Of a stretch of DNA of 64,000 nt, positions 36,307 to 49,704 are shown piece by piece (the first letter of the stretch is position 1; each line of letters opens with the position of its first letter). The notes under the pieces are model-generated. The model was not told where the DNA came from. It made no database searches and worked only from the letters and a program-made list of their open reading frames with translations. The DNA comes from Rhodamnia argentea (lineage: Eukaryota; Streptophyta; Magnoliopsida; Myrtales; Myrtaceae). A program made the position numbers and the translations under genes. The stretch is taken from assembly GCF_020921035.1 (NCBI RefSeq), contig NC_063157.1, positions 4,340,001-4,404,000 of the forward strand. The letters are read 5' to 3'.

Positions 36307-36925
36307 GGAGATTCTCTCTCGATTGAACTCTTCCAGGCTTTCGCTATGCAGATTTTTTCTTGATCGAGCTCTTCCAGCATTGGTTTCTAGGGTTCGTATC
36401 TCGAAGCTCTCCAAGATCAGGTAAGCTTTTTATGCGATCGGTGGATTAGATATGTCTATGGCTTCTGGATAAGCTTAATTGTGATTTCTGATTAGATATG
36501 GCTGCCGTCAATTTCTACTGTCCTTAAATAGTTTGTTTGTTTGTTTGTTGATACGTGATAGACAAGTTTATTCGGCTCGCAACTCTCTATCGTATTGAAT
36601 TTTGGTGATGTTGCCACTCGCGATATGCTGTAGTTTCGGAAATATCAAGAAAAGAGGATTGAGGATAGCTGTTCCTCGATTTGCGTAAGCTTTGGAGGAG
36701 GCTCATTTCTTGTGCGGTTACTCGTGAAAATTTTCGTACCTGTGGTGGCAAATTTGGTCGCTTGGACTCATGTTGCTCCAAATGTAAAGTCTTGTGCATA
36801 AGTGGAAGTAAAAACTTTCCTTTTGCTTCAGAAACTGGTAAAGATGCTGAATTGAAGGGGATATTGGATTTTTCTCAAGGGAGAAGCAGAAGAATTGAAG
36901 TGAGGAAATAAGACAGGTGGTGGAC

Positions 36926-38622
36926 ATGGGGAAAGTATCACCAAAAGAGAGGGAAATGAAGGGTGCGAGGCAAAAGAGGCGATTGCGGAGCTCAAGCAAG
37001 AAGTATCTTAAACCTGGGGCTCTGGCTCAGCTCCGGTACAGTAGGGGCTCAGGAGCCAAGTCCTGTACTGATATTGGGAAGAAAAGGGTTGCTGTTCTCG
37101 ATGCTAAGAATGCTGAGAATGACGTGCTCCTTGAAGATAAAGCAGTTGACAAAAGCCCCCTTCTTTTGTCCCCTGTAAATTTGGTTAAACAAAATAACTT
37201 ACTGTGGACACCAAAGACGCCTCATGACAACGATTGTAAAACTGAATCCAGGCTTGAGGCTCTCCCCATAGATGTACTGGTATTGTTAACTATCTTCTTC
37301 TCATCTCACGGAGATTTGCTTTCTTTATTTGTTGTCATGTCTGCATTTTCAACATATTCTCGAGTCAGATTTGAGCTGTGTGCTAAAGAAAAAATTTCTT
37401 TGCTTGTATTGCCTGTTTTCATGAATCCGGCATTTTGTAGACTTTGAAGATGGTGCATAGAAAGATGATAAATTTGCATTTTAACAATGGCAACATGTAA
37501 GAATCTATATAGAGAAGGACGTAAAGTGCACGAATAGCTTGTTTTTCCCTTTTTCCTTTGTGGGTTTTCTTGGGGCTGGGGGGTTTGTATTGCAATCCAT
37601 GTTACCATTTTTAGAACTTCGTCCCTTCCCAGTTAAAGTTTGGAAATGAGCCTCCAGTGAATCATATACCTAACTGTAAATAGCTCTTGTAATTAGGTGT
37701 GGGCATTAGACAAGAGGCTTTTACAAGATCAATATTATTTTGGTTGTTTTGTGAGTGCTAACTTCCACAGGAGTAAAGGTAATAAGAATTCCAGCTGGAA
37801 GTTCAAATTTATGTCTCCTGTTTATTCTGGGATAAAGTACAGTTTTGCTTTGCCCTCTTGTTTTTGATGGGACGAGTTCTTCTTATTACTGTTTTATTTT
37901 TTCTTCCCTAAGCTAAATGCTTATTCCCTAAAAAATCTAATTGTTTTTCTTCCAATTTTAAGGTCAAAATACTTTGTCACTTACATCATGATCAGCTAAG
38001 GGCAGTTTTCCACGTCTCTCAAAGGGTTAGGAAGGCGGTGAGTGTCTTGTACTCTGTTGATCTCTCCCTCTTATGTTTTTGTATTCCTTCATACCGTCTA
38101 TGTGGATCAAATTGAACCTATAGCTTGACATGGTGGTCCCTTTTGATCATTGCTATAGGTCATGATTGCAAGGCAGTTCCACTTCAACTACACTACACCA
38201 GATCGCTCACGACAAGAAATGTTAAGAAGTATGACTCCTCGTCCAACAGAGCACTGGCCATTTAAAAGGTATAACTCATGGTTGTCATCCTATTGTGCCT
38301 GATTTTTATCTTTGTTAAACCATTAATATATTTATGCATACTGAATAAGACTGCTTCCACCAGGGGTGATGGGAAGGGAGTTTTCATGCCGAGTCCTCAT
38401 ACTCCTAAAGCACCAAGGCAGGGTCCACGGCCACCTTCTCGTATTAAGTTGGCTGAGATGCGGCAGATCGCTGCTGTACTTTTCCAGGAATCGACATTCC
38501 CTTCCAGATGTATGGTACCATCAGTTTTAACAAAGCCTCTATGCAAGTCCTTGGCATCAAATCGGGCCTTATTCTATGAGGAGGAATTATGTCAGGCTGT
38601 GGCTCAAAATAAACTTCGTTGA
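36926..38622 (+). CDS. FBS4: F-box protein, FBS4-like (At4g35930-like)
   Basis: The exons are 36926-37279, 37963-38037, 38159-38268 and 38364-38622, giving 265 residues with all phases closing. The start is the ATG of MGKVSPKERE, because the frame upstream has only GTG codons. An F-box lies at residues about 107-143 (ESRLEALPIDVL, then VKILCHLHHDQLRAVFHVSQ). It would bind SKP1 and place the protein in an SCF ubiquitin ligase. The N-terminus is basic (KKYLKPGALAQLRYSRGSGA). The C-terminal half carries the family signatures FNYTTPDRSRQEMLRSMTPR, PRPPSRIKLAEMRQIAAVLF and FYEEELCQAVAQNKL. These match the F-box stress-induced family as I recall it. A 5' leader intron probably runs from 36420 to 36916. 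The target protein is unknown. Confidence 0.92.
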
Positions 38623-39934
38623 TTCTTTCCTGTGTCTTTTGGTCACTTGGTGTTGTCATATGTATATAGTTTATTTTGCCTCCCTCTAGGTGTTCTTAAA
38701 TAGGATGCTGGATGCAATTTTGTAGTTTTGTTGGATGCATTAGGTGTTACTGCAATATGAACTCCACCGGTACTTGATATTAAGCTGATAATTGTCTGGA
38801 TGTGGTGGTTTGAACTAGTTATTGTATATTTCTTGTGTGGTTGACAAGAATGGCCAGCTCTTGAAGCATATACTTATACTGCAGGAATTAGTTTTTTCTT
38901 TTAGCAGTGTCTGTTGAAGTTGTATTTGCATACACTTGCACTATATAGATGTACGAGTGACTTTACAAGTTCTGCTCCCGGTAATGCATGGTGACACCTT
39001 TATGGAGTAGTATCCAATCATTTGATGTGTCAACGGGATATTGGGATGGATATTCTTGTCACCAATTGTATACATTACTGTATATGTATGTATAAATTTT
39101 TTTTCCTTGTCTAGAATATCCTGAACTTGTCCAGTAATTTCCAATCTGCTGGGGTAAGAAAGCTCTGTAATGACTAATATGTCCTTATTAGTCTCATCGG
39201 AACATTTTAATACGAATTCTTGCATTGTCATTATTCATACAGTTGCTATAATAATTAAACTGGCGATGTGTCTCCTGTTATGAACTTGACTGGATAAAGT
39301 ATTGGGAGATGTAGAGAAAGTGGTAATTGGCAATCAATCCTTCCTGTCTCAAACAGAAGAACTCTGCTTTTGTCATCTAGAATATTAGAGTATTTTGACT
39401 CGTTTACTGCATATTCTGTGGGCGCTCCTCCGTTGGGAGTGGCTTGAGAAAGAAGTCTTTTCTTCTTTTATATGGGGTACTGGGGTTCTGATCTGGTTCT
39501 TAATCACTTCATTTTCCCTCTGTTCGGCCAGTTAACGCGGAAAATGAATTGTAACAATGACACCACAGCTTGGCTGGACAATGTAAGATTGATATTTTAG
39601 CTGGAGGACCAGCATGGAAGGAGTAATTGATGGAATTCCCTAAGATAGTATCTCAGACGTCCTCTGCAGTGTCAGAGCACGCAACTTAGACACAGCGTGA
39701 AGGTAAGAAGAAAACATTCACTTAAAGTACCATCATAGTTTCAATAATTGGGAGAATTTTGAATGAAGAGTTGAATGTTTCACACTATCGCTGAGAGAAC
39801 GAAATGGATAGACGGCTGACTGACAGTTGCAATTTTCTACTGCCACCATTACAATCTATAATACGAGGCAGGGGCGTTATGGAAACTGCGAGGGTGGTTG
39901 CTAATCCAATTCACCCGGAAACAACTAATAATGC
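38623..39934. other. Spacer between converging F-box and GDSL genes
   Basis: The two flanking genes converge, so 3' UTRs of both are expected here. The sequence is AT-rich without recognisable repeats. The open frame at 38941-39231 on the minus strand is not believed. Confidence 0.45.
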
Positions 39935-42498
39935 CTAGTGGTCTCGGAGAAGCTTGTCAGCATACTGGCTGATCACTTGTTTCGTGAGGATCTTATAGGC
40001 CTTCTCCGTCGGATGGTAACTGTCCCAGAAGACGTACTTCGTGTCATCTTTGCATGACTTGAAATCGTCCAGACGGTTACACAGTACGCTCACTTCGATG
40101 TTCCCCGTGCCACAGCACCCTCTGTCCACCACTTCAAATCCTGCAGACACATCGACATGACCAAACACGAGGCTGACCAACGGCATGGCAATAGAGATTC
40201 GAATCTGAAAGCTGAAATCTTGCGGAGAGAGAGAGAGAGAGAGTATAGTGCGGCGAAGTACCGTGTTGCGAAGGGTTTTGGATGATGGAGACCAAGGGAG
40301 AGTAGATGTCCATATAGACTAGATTGCAGCCAGGGAGCTTTCGGTTGAGGGAGTCCATTTCTGAGGAGAGCTTGGAGTTGAAGAGGGTTGCTGCTTGATT
40401 GGCTGGCTCTGAGCAGGCTCTTGCCAGTCCTCCATCAAGTGTTCTCTGTGAGGGCACACATCCGATCGGTGGTAGACCCAGGACTCCAATTTTTCTTGCT
40501 CCTAATCCATAGAGCTCCTGCTAAATCATTCACTTGTACTTCAGGATCAGTTTTGTTTTGCAATTCAATCCTTATGTTATGTCTTTCAGCTGTTTCTTTA
40601 TCCTCGTCGTTGTTCGGATGAGAATGTTTCTCTTCGGGGACTTACCTGAAAGAAGCTTGAAGCCGAACTGACCATGAGATCGGTGTAGGCCGGTATGTCG
40701 TATTCCCCTTTCCTGAATGGAGTCGTGTAGTATGTGTTTGCAATGTCGTCGCTTCCGCACACCACTATGTAGAGGCTGTTCGTGACGATGTTCAATGCCT
40801 TCTCTTCTCCGGCGCCCGATTTGATCTTGTTCACGTACTCCTTAAACAGGTTTAGTTGATCCGATAGCGACAAGACCGACTGTCGGCATAATCATGTTAC
40901 AAAAGAAGTTTCAGGCGATTCCATTTGAATCAAAAAGAGATCGAGTTGCCCTACGCCAAGCTCGAGCGGCTCCTGAGGAGCCCGGTGTTTATACACAGCG
41001 CGCACGCACACACACCGACCCTCCTCGGTGCCATAACAGCTAATTCTTTAACATGTTTCGACACACACAAACGTACAAGCCTAAGACAACCTCAAATTCT
41101 TAATCGCCAAGAACAGAGAGAGAAGGGTCGGATGTAAGAGCAGACAGAGAGGTGCGAGAGCTTACGGCGAGTTTCGAGGTGAGAGGATCGTAACCGGATG
41201 CGCCGGAAGCGAAGCTAACCCCGGTGAGGAGGTCTTCTAATTTGAGGCTCGGGTCCAAATAAGCAGGCAAGTACTGCTTAACTCCAAATGCTTCGACTGG
41301 GGCATTTCGTTCCAAGATTCAAAAAAATTGGGTTAATAACGTTGTATTGTCCTAATCAGTATGATGGAAGGTTATGTCTTAGTGTAGGATGCAGTTTGCT
41401 GTGGTAAGCGTTATTAGCATGGTTTTGTATTTAATTACATGATGAAACGTCCTGAAGTTACAATAATATCGTACTCTCTCTAGCATAGACAAGACAATCC
41501 CCAAAGAGACCGGAAACAAATTCCTCACAAACTGCAAGACCGATGTAGTAGAATCGGCATAGGAATTAGAAACAAGTGATGCCTTGTAAACGCACCGACT
41601 CTACACACTTAGAAAAGTCATAGGGTTTTAAAAAAAAAGATTAACACCATAAAAATTTGGTACACCTATAATAAATTTTTCGAAAGTTAATTTTTTGACC
41701 ATAAAAAATCCCAAACCGATATACCTGAGACAAATTTTACCATATGTTAGTTTTCATTAAATTTTACCGTTAAATTATTTAATTGTGTGGCACTTGATAG
41801 TTGACGAGTGACCGATTTGAGGTTTTACTCTTCGTTTGTCACATGCGTGCTGGTTTGAATTTTTTGTGGCATTAATTAAATTTAAAGAAAACTAACAGAA
41901 GGTAAATTTGCATTGGGTGTACCAATTTTGAGTTTTTTTTTTTTTTGTGATATAAACTCAAAAAAAGAAAAAGTAAAAAAAGAAAGATAAACATAAAAGG
42001 GTTTTTTTTTTTTTTTAATTTCTTGGTCGAAAACATAAAGGGGTTTAAAGGTGAGGGGGAAGGCACAGGTCATGCATCTATTACGACAGGTGAAAACGTT
42101 GGTCATATCAGTGGTAAAATGAATGCAAGAGATCAGTCTTTCCGCGTTTGAGTACAGTCAATGAAGAAACGAACGGACTCGGAAATTTGCATGACGACGT
42201 TACCGAGTATGTCCGAGGGGACTATCCCGTTGCAAAACCTTCCGGTCGGCTTCCCTCCCATGAAGTCCCTCCCGTACGGCGGGAAATTGCACTTGACTAT
42301 CGTCTTCATCCCGTTGTTGTTCCCAGGATCGACGATCGAGTCGCCGAACACAATCACCGCCGGCACGGCCGGCGCGCTGCGGTTGGACGGCGCGGAGGAG
42401 GCGGCGAGCTTCCCGCCCGCGACAAGGGCGAGGGAGACGAAGATAACCACATTTACGGTAGAGGGTAGGCAAAGAAGCTTCCCAAAGTTTAGCATCAT
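39935..42498 (-). CDS. GDSL esterase/lipase, secreted (EXL-like)
   Basis: The exons are 42204-42498, 41166-41296, 40646-40879, 40262-40517 and 39935-40140, giving 373 residues with all phases closing, the usual family length. Start: the first ATG (42498) gives [13 protein letters not shown] and a hydrophobic signal peptide ([13 protein letters not shown]). The frame is open further upstream but has no ATG. Catalytic block I is [13 protein letters not shown] with Ser54. Block V is [12 protein letters not shown] with Asp345 and His348. Other family marks are [48 protein letters not shown] and [11 protein letters not shown]. Such enzymes are extracellular SGNH esterases of cuticle, pollen coat or lipid metabolism, and the substrate is not deducible. 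Intron 1 holds an AT-rich repeat (41630-41945). Exon 4 ends next to a GA tract at 40227-40243. Confidence 0.94.
41630..41945. repeat. AT-rich foldback-like repeat in GDSL intron 1
   Basis: The left part has TTTGGTACACC and ATCCCAAACCGATATACC. The right part has the near-complement GGGTGTACCAATTTTGAG. A related phrase (GGTATACCGATTTGAGATTT) occurs at about 4083. The element lies entirely inside the intron (41297-42203). Confidence 0.45.
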
Positions 42499-44398
42499 CT
42501 TTGATGGGCACAACAAAAGAATAGGAAGGAGGAGGAGAAGGAGAAGAAGAAGAAGAAGAAGCAGCAGCACAAGGCAACAATGAGGAGGAAGAGCGAGCAC
42601 TCGTCTAGGCTCCGATTTTTCCTCATGTGAACATGGAAAAGGCAAAGCTATTTATAGCGTCGAAATTTTTAATTGAGGGGGCAAATGAGGTTTGAAAAGA
42701 TTTGAACCCAGGGCCGTGCGAGATTTTGTGAGATTATTACAAATTGTTCCGAAAGCTTAAACCGTCATATGAATGCATAGTTTAGTACTTAATTATCGTA
42801 TCAAATGCATCCAGGATGATTCAAGAATCATCCCTAAATTTTGTTTTTTTGGTGGGTATAAATTAGACGAGTCGAGGAAGCTATAGATTCTCCATCTATC
42901 TGCATCATTATCATCATATATGAATTATTTGCAACCAACCTTCCCAATCTTATGGTGTATGATATATGATATCCAAGACAATCAAATGACCCAAAAAAAG
43001 GAAAGAGAGCACAGTGACGGGCCATTTAATTCTACGTCCCAACTAAATTGGTAAGAACGATTTGAGCTTTTTAATTATTGTGGGTTGGGCCATATCTGTC
43101 ATGATCACACTTCATGTCCTGTCCTATGCCCAATTGAGAGAACCGTACGTTGTTGGTAGTAGTAGTAATAACCCGAGCGAACATTGTCTAATTTTTTTTA
43201 AAAAAATTTATTACATTTATGCCAATTTAATTATAAATCTTTTATTTACGCCAATCGAGTTCTAAAATTTTAAATTATTTAATAGCCATAACTCGATCAA
43301 CCATTGCTGTCATTTTCGGTAATCATCCAAATAAATCCACTTCACATCGCCTTCGGAGATGGACCCCCGAGAGCAAGAAGCCAGCTTAGAGACACCCATG
43401 TCACCTGTTCGGTCGCTGGTTCATTACGTTCTCGTTTCGTTGTGTTTGTTAATACGAAGATCTCGATGCTGCTTATCTTTTACATGAATTATGAATCTAC
43501 CCAACGTGTGTCCCGACGAAAAGCACCTTCCTGAATTAGGAACAGATCCAAAAAGGCCAAAAAGGGAATGAGGAGCAGATGCGAGTAGTTCTCTAAGCTG
43601 CCTATCCCTCCCTCTCCACAATAATTACAAAATTTCCAGCTGCAAAACCCTACCTGCCTCATCGCTCCCTCAACTGTATCCTGTTCATATGTTTGTTTAT
43701 GGCCAAAGCCTTTACTGAATTAGATAGCGACCGCCGATCGGATCGCTGCTCCATAAAGCCGACTCCCCACCCTTTTTAAAAGATCACACATCGGGCGTAC
43801 TGATGTGGCGGGATAACCCAACAATTTTTTGTTGGGCTTAGGGAGCGTCGGTCAGGCTTCACAAGCGTCAAGCTAAATTCGGGTGTCGGTAGCTCTCAAC
43901 ACGAGGAGGACGCTCAAGGAAGAAGACGAATGTGCTGTTATAATACACGACTCTTAGTTTGACTCATAAATTATCCTAGCATTCCAAAGAGACGAATCGT
44001 AATACACGACTCTTAGTTTGACTCGTAAATTATCTTAGCGTTCCAAAGAGACGAACATCCAACTTAGCTAGACATCAAAAAACACGAATAGATAAGATTA
44101 AACAAGAAGGATACAAAGAGAGAGATAGGTGGTGATTTTTCCAATAATTTCCTCCTCACACATCGGGCTCTAGGTTGAACCGTATCGACCCGTAATTGTT
44201 GAGCCTGGACTTGTTGATAATACTAGTGTTGGGAAATTAAGCCTCTCTTGTCCCAAAAACTAACTCAAAGTGTGGAATTTTTCTCTCACACTTATAAACT
44301 GAACACCAACTCCTTTAATAAACGATATGGGATAACTCGATAAAGTGAAATGAATCCCGACGCGTCGTACAAACGGGTTACCATCATTTTGTGTTCTG
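42499..44398. other. GDSL promoter side and repeat-bearing spacer
   Basis: The GDSL leader contains a GGA/GAA microsatellite at 42526-42568. A fragment of TAATTTAGTC-type AT-rich sequence lies at 43190-43310. A direct 59-bp duplication lies at 43941-44058 (TAATACACGACTCTTAGTTT at 43941 and 44000). CACACATCGGGC occurs at about 43786 and 44156. No gene is recognised. Confidence 0.45.
43941..44058. repeat. Two-copy 59-bp tandem duplication
   Basis: TAATACACGACTCTTAGTTT starts at 43941 and again at 44000, and both copies continue to CCAAAGAGACGAA. A few substitutions separate them. Confidence 0.85.
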
Positions 44399-44641
44399 TG
44401 TTAACACTCAAAAGTAAACAATTCAAGAATGAATTCTTTTTCTCATATTCTGTATCTCTACCTTCAAGATTATAAAAGCGCGAGCGCGCACACACACACA
44501 CATATATATACATACCAACATGAGCCACCCTAAAATCGTCTACAAATCACAATCTCCTACAAATCGGGAGATACATATATACAAACACTTTAAATAGAAA
44601 AACTCTCCTATTTAGGCCCTAATTGACAGCTCATGTTAACA
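44399..44641 (-). repeat. 3' LTR of the Copia element
   Basis: This 243-bp copy has TG/CA ends inside short inverted repeats (TGTTAACA ... TGTTAACA). It contains a CA/TA microsatellite that is shorter in the other LTR. Confidence 0.93.
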
Positions 44642-47429
44642 CTTTCCCTCAAGCTGGTGAGAAGATATCTTTGATACCCAGCTTGACAAGGGACTTGTGG
44701 AATGCTCGACTTGATACAACCTTTGTAAGTATGTCCGTCAACTGGTCTTCAAATTTGACAAAAGAAAAACTCACCACCCTGTCATCCAGATTTTGCTTGA
44801 TAAAATGCCTATCAACATCAACATGTTTAGTGCGGTCGTGTTGAATCGGGTTATGGGAAATTTGAATTGCGGCCTTATTATCACAAAACAACCGCATCCT
44901 TGACTTAGGTGGAAGACCAAGTTCCGTCAACAAATTTTTTAGTCACAAAAGCTCACATAATCCTTTACCCACACCTCGAAACTCGGCTTCAGCACTCGAC
45001 AAAGCTACCACTTTCTATTTCTTGCTCCTCCATATAACCAAGTTTCCTCCCACAAATGTAAAGTAGCCCGACTTCGATCTCCTATCCGAGATATTGCTAG
45101 CCCAATTAGCATCCGTAAATCCTTCCACCTCACTATGATTATTCTTTGCAAAGAATAGTCATTTCCCTAGTCTTGACTTCAAGTATCGTAAAATCTGAAC
45201 TACGACATTCATATGCTCCTCACTAGGAGCATGCATAAACCGACCGACAACTAATACAACACATGCAATATCAGGCTGAGTGTGTGATAGATAAATCAAC
45301 CTCCCTACTAACCTTTGATATTGGTCCTTATTGGTCGGTACATGATAGGGAAAATCTCCAAGTTTATGATTTTGTACTATGGGGGGTATTAATAGGTTTG
45401 CAGTCCAACATCCCCACCTCAGCCAACAAGTCCAACACATACTTCCGTTGAGATAAAAAAATACCCTCCTTTGATCCGGCCACTTTAATACCCAAAAATA
45501 TTTCAGGCCCCCCAAGTTATTCATCTCAAACTCATTTGCCGGTTTCCTTCGAAGTTCTGCGATCTCCTCAAGGTTATCCCCGTGATGATCATGTCATTTA
45601 CACATATAATCACTGCCGTTACTTTGCCATGCTGTCGTTTTAGGAACAATGTATGGTCCAAATTACTTTGAGTGTACCCATACCTTTTCATTGCAGAGCT
45701 AAAGCGACCAAACTAAGCCCATGGTGATTGCTTTAACCCGTACAACAACCGCTCAAGTTTACACACCACTTTCGATTGGTCAGCGTACGCATATCCTAGT
45801 GGGATTTTCATGTAGATCTCTTCTTCCGGATCTTCGTGTAAGAATGCATTTTTTACATCAAATTGATGTAAAGGCCAGTCCAAATTCGGCGCAAGTGATA
45901 ACAATACCCGCATAGTGTTCAATTTTGCAACCAGAGAGCATGTTTCCTAGTAGTCCACACCATAGGTTTGGGTATATCCTTTTGTTACCAGACGAGCCTT
46001 GTACCTCTCAACGGAACCATCTGCTTTATATTTGATGGTGAAGACCCATTTACATCCTCTTGCCTTCTTTCCCTTCGGTTACTCTATAAGTCTCCAAGTC
46101 TCTTTTTTTTTTTTGTTATAAAGCCCCAGTCTTTTCTTGCATTGCTTGAACCCACTTGGGATCCCTCAACACCTCCCGTACTCTACCCGGAACTCTACTT
46201 GCAGAGACATTCGATGCAAATGCCTTCAAAGGTCCCGACAATCGTTCCGTCGAAACATAATTGGTGATCGGATACTTTGACCTTCGTTCTTCTACATCTG
46301 GTGAGTACCTATTAGGAGCCTTGCCACGATTATGTCTGTTGGGGAATTTATAACCAACAATCGCATCGGTATCAAAAAACAAATTTTGTGTGGTAGGAAA
46401 ACTTACCTTAGGACTATCCCTAGGAGAATTGTCGGGTACTAAAGAGGGGGTATTTTGAAGTGAAGGGGGCTGTTCTTGAGATTGCTTGTGTGTCTCTTGC
46501 ACCAAATCAACCCGATGATCAGATTCCTTAGTGTACCGTTGTTCATTTTCCCGTGTCTCACAATGATCCGTGGCCACACCATGCTGCAACATATCATCGA
46601 TCCTCGTGTCACCAGGTGCTAATGCTATTGGGTTATGTTTTTCCAAAGCAAAATTAGCCGCAAAATCATTTTCAACCCCCGCCATTACACCGGTTTCCCA
46701 CCAATTTATCTTTTCACCGGACGTCTCCCCCTGAAAGGTACAATTTGGTGCGGGGAAAAATAATCCGAACTCGATGAAGGTGACGTCCATTGTGACATGG
46801 GTTTTCTTGATAGCCGGATTGTAACAGTGGTATCCCTTTTGATGAGTACCATAACCAATGAAAACATACTTCACTGCACAGGGATCGAGTTTTGTCCATT
46901 GGTTCTTGTGGAGATGGACGTACGCCACACACCCAAACATTTTGGGAGGTAATGCCATGATTGAAGGAAGAGAAACATGGAATGTAACCGCTTGAAATGG
47001 GGTGCGAAAATTTAACACACGAGAGGGCATTTTGCTCATTAAATATACGATTGTTGCCACGACGGAATCCCAAAAACGAGACGGAACATGACCACTCACG
47101 AGAAGTGCTCGTGCCGTCTCGTGGATATGGCGGTTCTTCCTCTCGGCGACACCATTCTGTTGGGGTGTCCCGGAGTAAAATGTTTCATGTATAAGCCCCG
47201 TGGTCCTGAAAGTAAGTCGTAAGATGTTGGTTAATATATTCCCCTCCATTGTCACTACGAAGGACTCGAATTTGAGTCCCAAACTGCGTTGCAATCATTT
47301 GATGAAACACACGGAATATTCCTGCCACTTCATCTTTATGCTTCATTAAATAAACCCAGGATATCCGAGTACAATCATTCACAAATGTTACAAACCAACG
47401 AATGCCGATAGAGCAAGTAAGCGGTGAAG

Positions 47430-47756
47430 CTAGACATGGCCACGGGCCGGTTTGGGCCTGGGAAGGGCCCGGCCTCTCACGGGCCGATTACGGTTTAAAA
47501 AAATTCGGAGCCGACATTCAGAACTGAAAAAAAAAAAAATCAAAAGAGGAAAAGAGCCACGGCTCTTTTCCCCCGCCCCCAAAGGCCTAAAATTGGGCCA
47601 AACCGGAATTGTCTCTTGAACCAGCTCGGAACCGACAGGTTCGAACCGGAACCAGGACCGCCCCTTCAAGGGCCGGTTCCGGTTCAAGCATGGCCACGAA
47701 CCGGAACTGCCATTTCATGAACTAGAGCTGGCGGTTCACCGCCCGTGGCCATGTTA
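47430..47756. mobile_element. hAT-like MITE nested in the Copia element
   Basis: The element is 327 bp with terminal inverted repeats: ACATGGCCACGGGC at the left and its complement GCCCGTGGCCATGT at the right. It is flanked by CGGTGAAG (47422-47429) and AGGTGAAG (47757-47764), 7 of 8 bases matching. The interior is rich in opposed CCGGTTC/GAACCGG phrases and has no transposase. It sits within the integrase part of the retrotransposon and is therefore younger than that insertion. Confidence 0.8.
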
Positions 47757-49704
47757 AGGTGAAGTACCCCACACATCCGAATGAACCAAAGAAAACGGCC
47801 TGGTGCTCTTATTAAAACTCAAAGGAAAGAGACGATAACTCTTTGCCAAAATACATGTCTCACATTGGAATTCGATATCAGACAAATTATGAAACAAGTC
47901 TGGAAGTAAATGCTTTAAATATCCAAAAGATGGGTGTCCTAAACGATGGTGCCATAACCAAATCGCTTTCTCTTTATTAGTAGACCCACTGCTTGTGTGA
48001 TGTGCTCGGCCCCGCATGAAAGTCGTCAACATAGTATAGCCCCCTTCTTTTAGTACCACGACCAATAATCTCCTTCGTGAGGATATCCTGAAATAAGCAA
48101 AAAGACGGATACATAAGAACACAATACTTCAAAGCATTTGTGAGTTGGCCAACAGAGAGCAAACGGTTTGATAGAGAGGGCACTAGCAAAGTGTGAAACA
48201 ATGATAAAGAGGGTGTAATATCAACATTGCTAGCCCCGGTGACGGGATAGCTAGTGCCATTGGCATTATATATACTCTGTCTCCTTGGAGTGGTGCAACA
48301 TATAATATCGTCAAGATTGGGTGCCATGTGATCTGTTGCCCCGGGATCAACAATCCACCCCTCCCCGCCACCCCGAGAAGTCCCGACAAGTGCACACCCA
48401 ATGTTACCTTCAGGAGTCGCATCAGAAGTATTTGTGGCATCTACTTGCGGCACCAAAGAGAGGGGAGAGGTCCTTGCAGCCAATGATGCCCGTCCTCGCC
48501 CCACGGGATTTTCTATCTTTTTCTTGGTCTGCAACTCCTTCCACCAATCCCGATAACCGTGCAACTTAAAACATGTATCTTTAGTATGTCTAGAATTACC
48601 ACAATGAGCGCAGCCTCTTGGGTGTCGTAGTTTAGCCTTCAAGCGATTGTTTGTCTCCCTCCCCCGCACGCAGCATTAGGAGGGACCATCCGGAGAGCTT
48701 TGAGCTCATTGTTGGCCCTAGGAAAGAGTGAGGCAACCTTCCTACCATGTGAAACCAGAGCTGCCGCGGTGCTAGGTGGTTCGGTTGTAGACAACATAAT
48801 AGCTTGGCGTATATCCTCACGCCTCACCCTAGCATAGGCTTGCTCCACCGTCGGGAAGGGATGCATCTTAAAAACATCAGCCCCGACATTGTCAAGGCGA
48901 TCATCAAGCCCATCAAGGAAGAGATATACACGGTCTTCTTGCACAAGAGTGTTATCTTGCTCAATATCACGAGGACAAGTCATGGGATTAGGCCGTCGAA
49001 ACCTCCCGCCATAAACCCCGGAGATCATTGTAATACTTTTCAATCGAGCCGCTTGCCTGCTTCAATCGGGATAGACGTCACTTCGGATCATACACCTGGG
49101 AGAAATCGGTGCCAGCAAAGAACGTAGTAGCCACCGAATCCCATATTGCCTTCGCTGTTGGGAAACGAATAAAATTGCCAATCAATGCCGGGTCCATGGA
49201 ATTGATGAGCCATCCTTTAATCGTATTGTCGTCAGTCTTCCACTTCCGAAAACTAGGGTCGGTTGGAAGCGATGGGGGAAGATCCCCATTGATGTATCCC
49301 AATTGGTCCTTTCCAGAGATATACATCTCCACAACTTGGGACCGGAGGCCATAATTACGATCGTCCAACTTGATTGCAATTGGTGGGGCGGAGTTTTCAG
49401 CATGAGAGGGTGAATCTTGACAATGAGTCAACATTTGTGTCAACTTGGAAGTCAAGGTTTTAAGGAGTGCATCAGTAGTTGATGTCCCTCCCGAAACCCG
49501 GTGCGAGACTACTGATTTCCCATTTGGAGAATTCGTAGCAACTCCCGCTGGAGCCGGAGGAATTATCTCGGTGGGTGGAATGTCATCATTCGCCATGAGT
49601 CTAGTAGTGAGTGCAATCGGCGCGGCAATTGCACCGCCCTGGCAAGAAATTCGGATCTTGATCGGAATGAACACAGAGTCCCTAGATCATGTGCTCTGAT
49701 ACCA

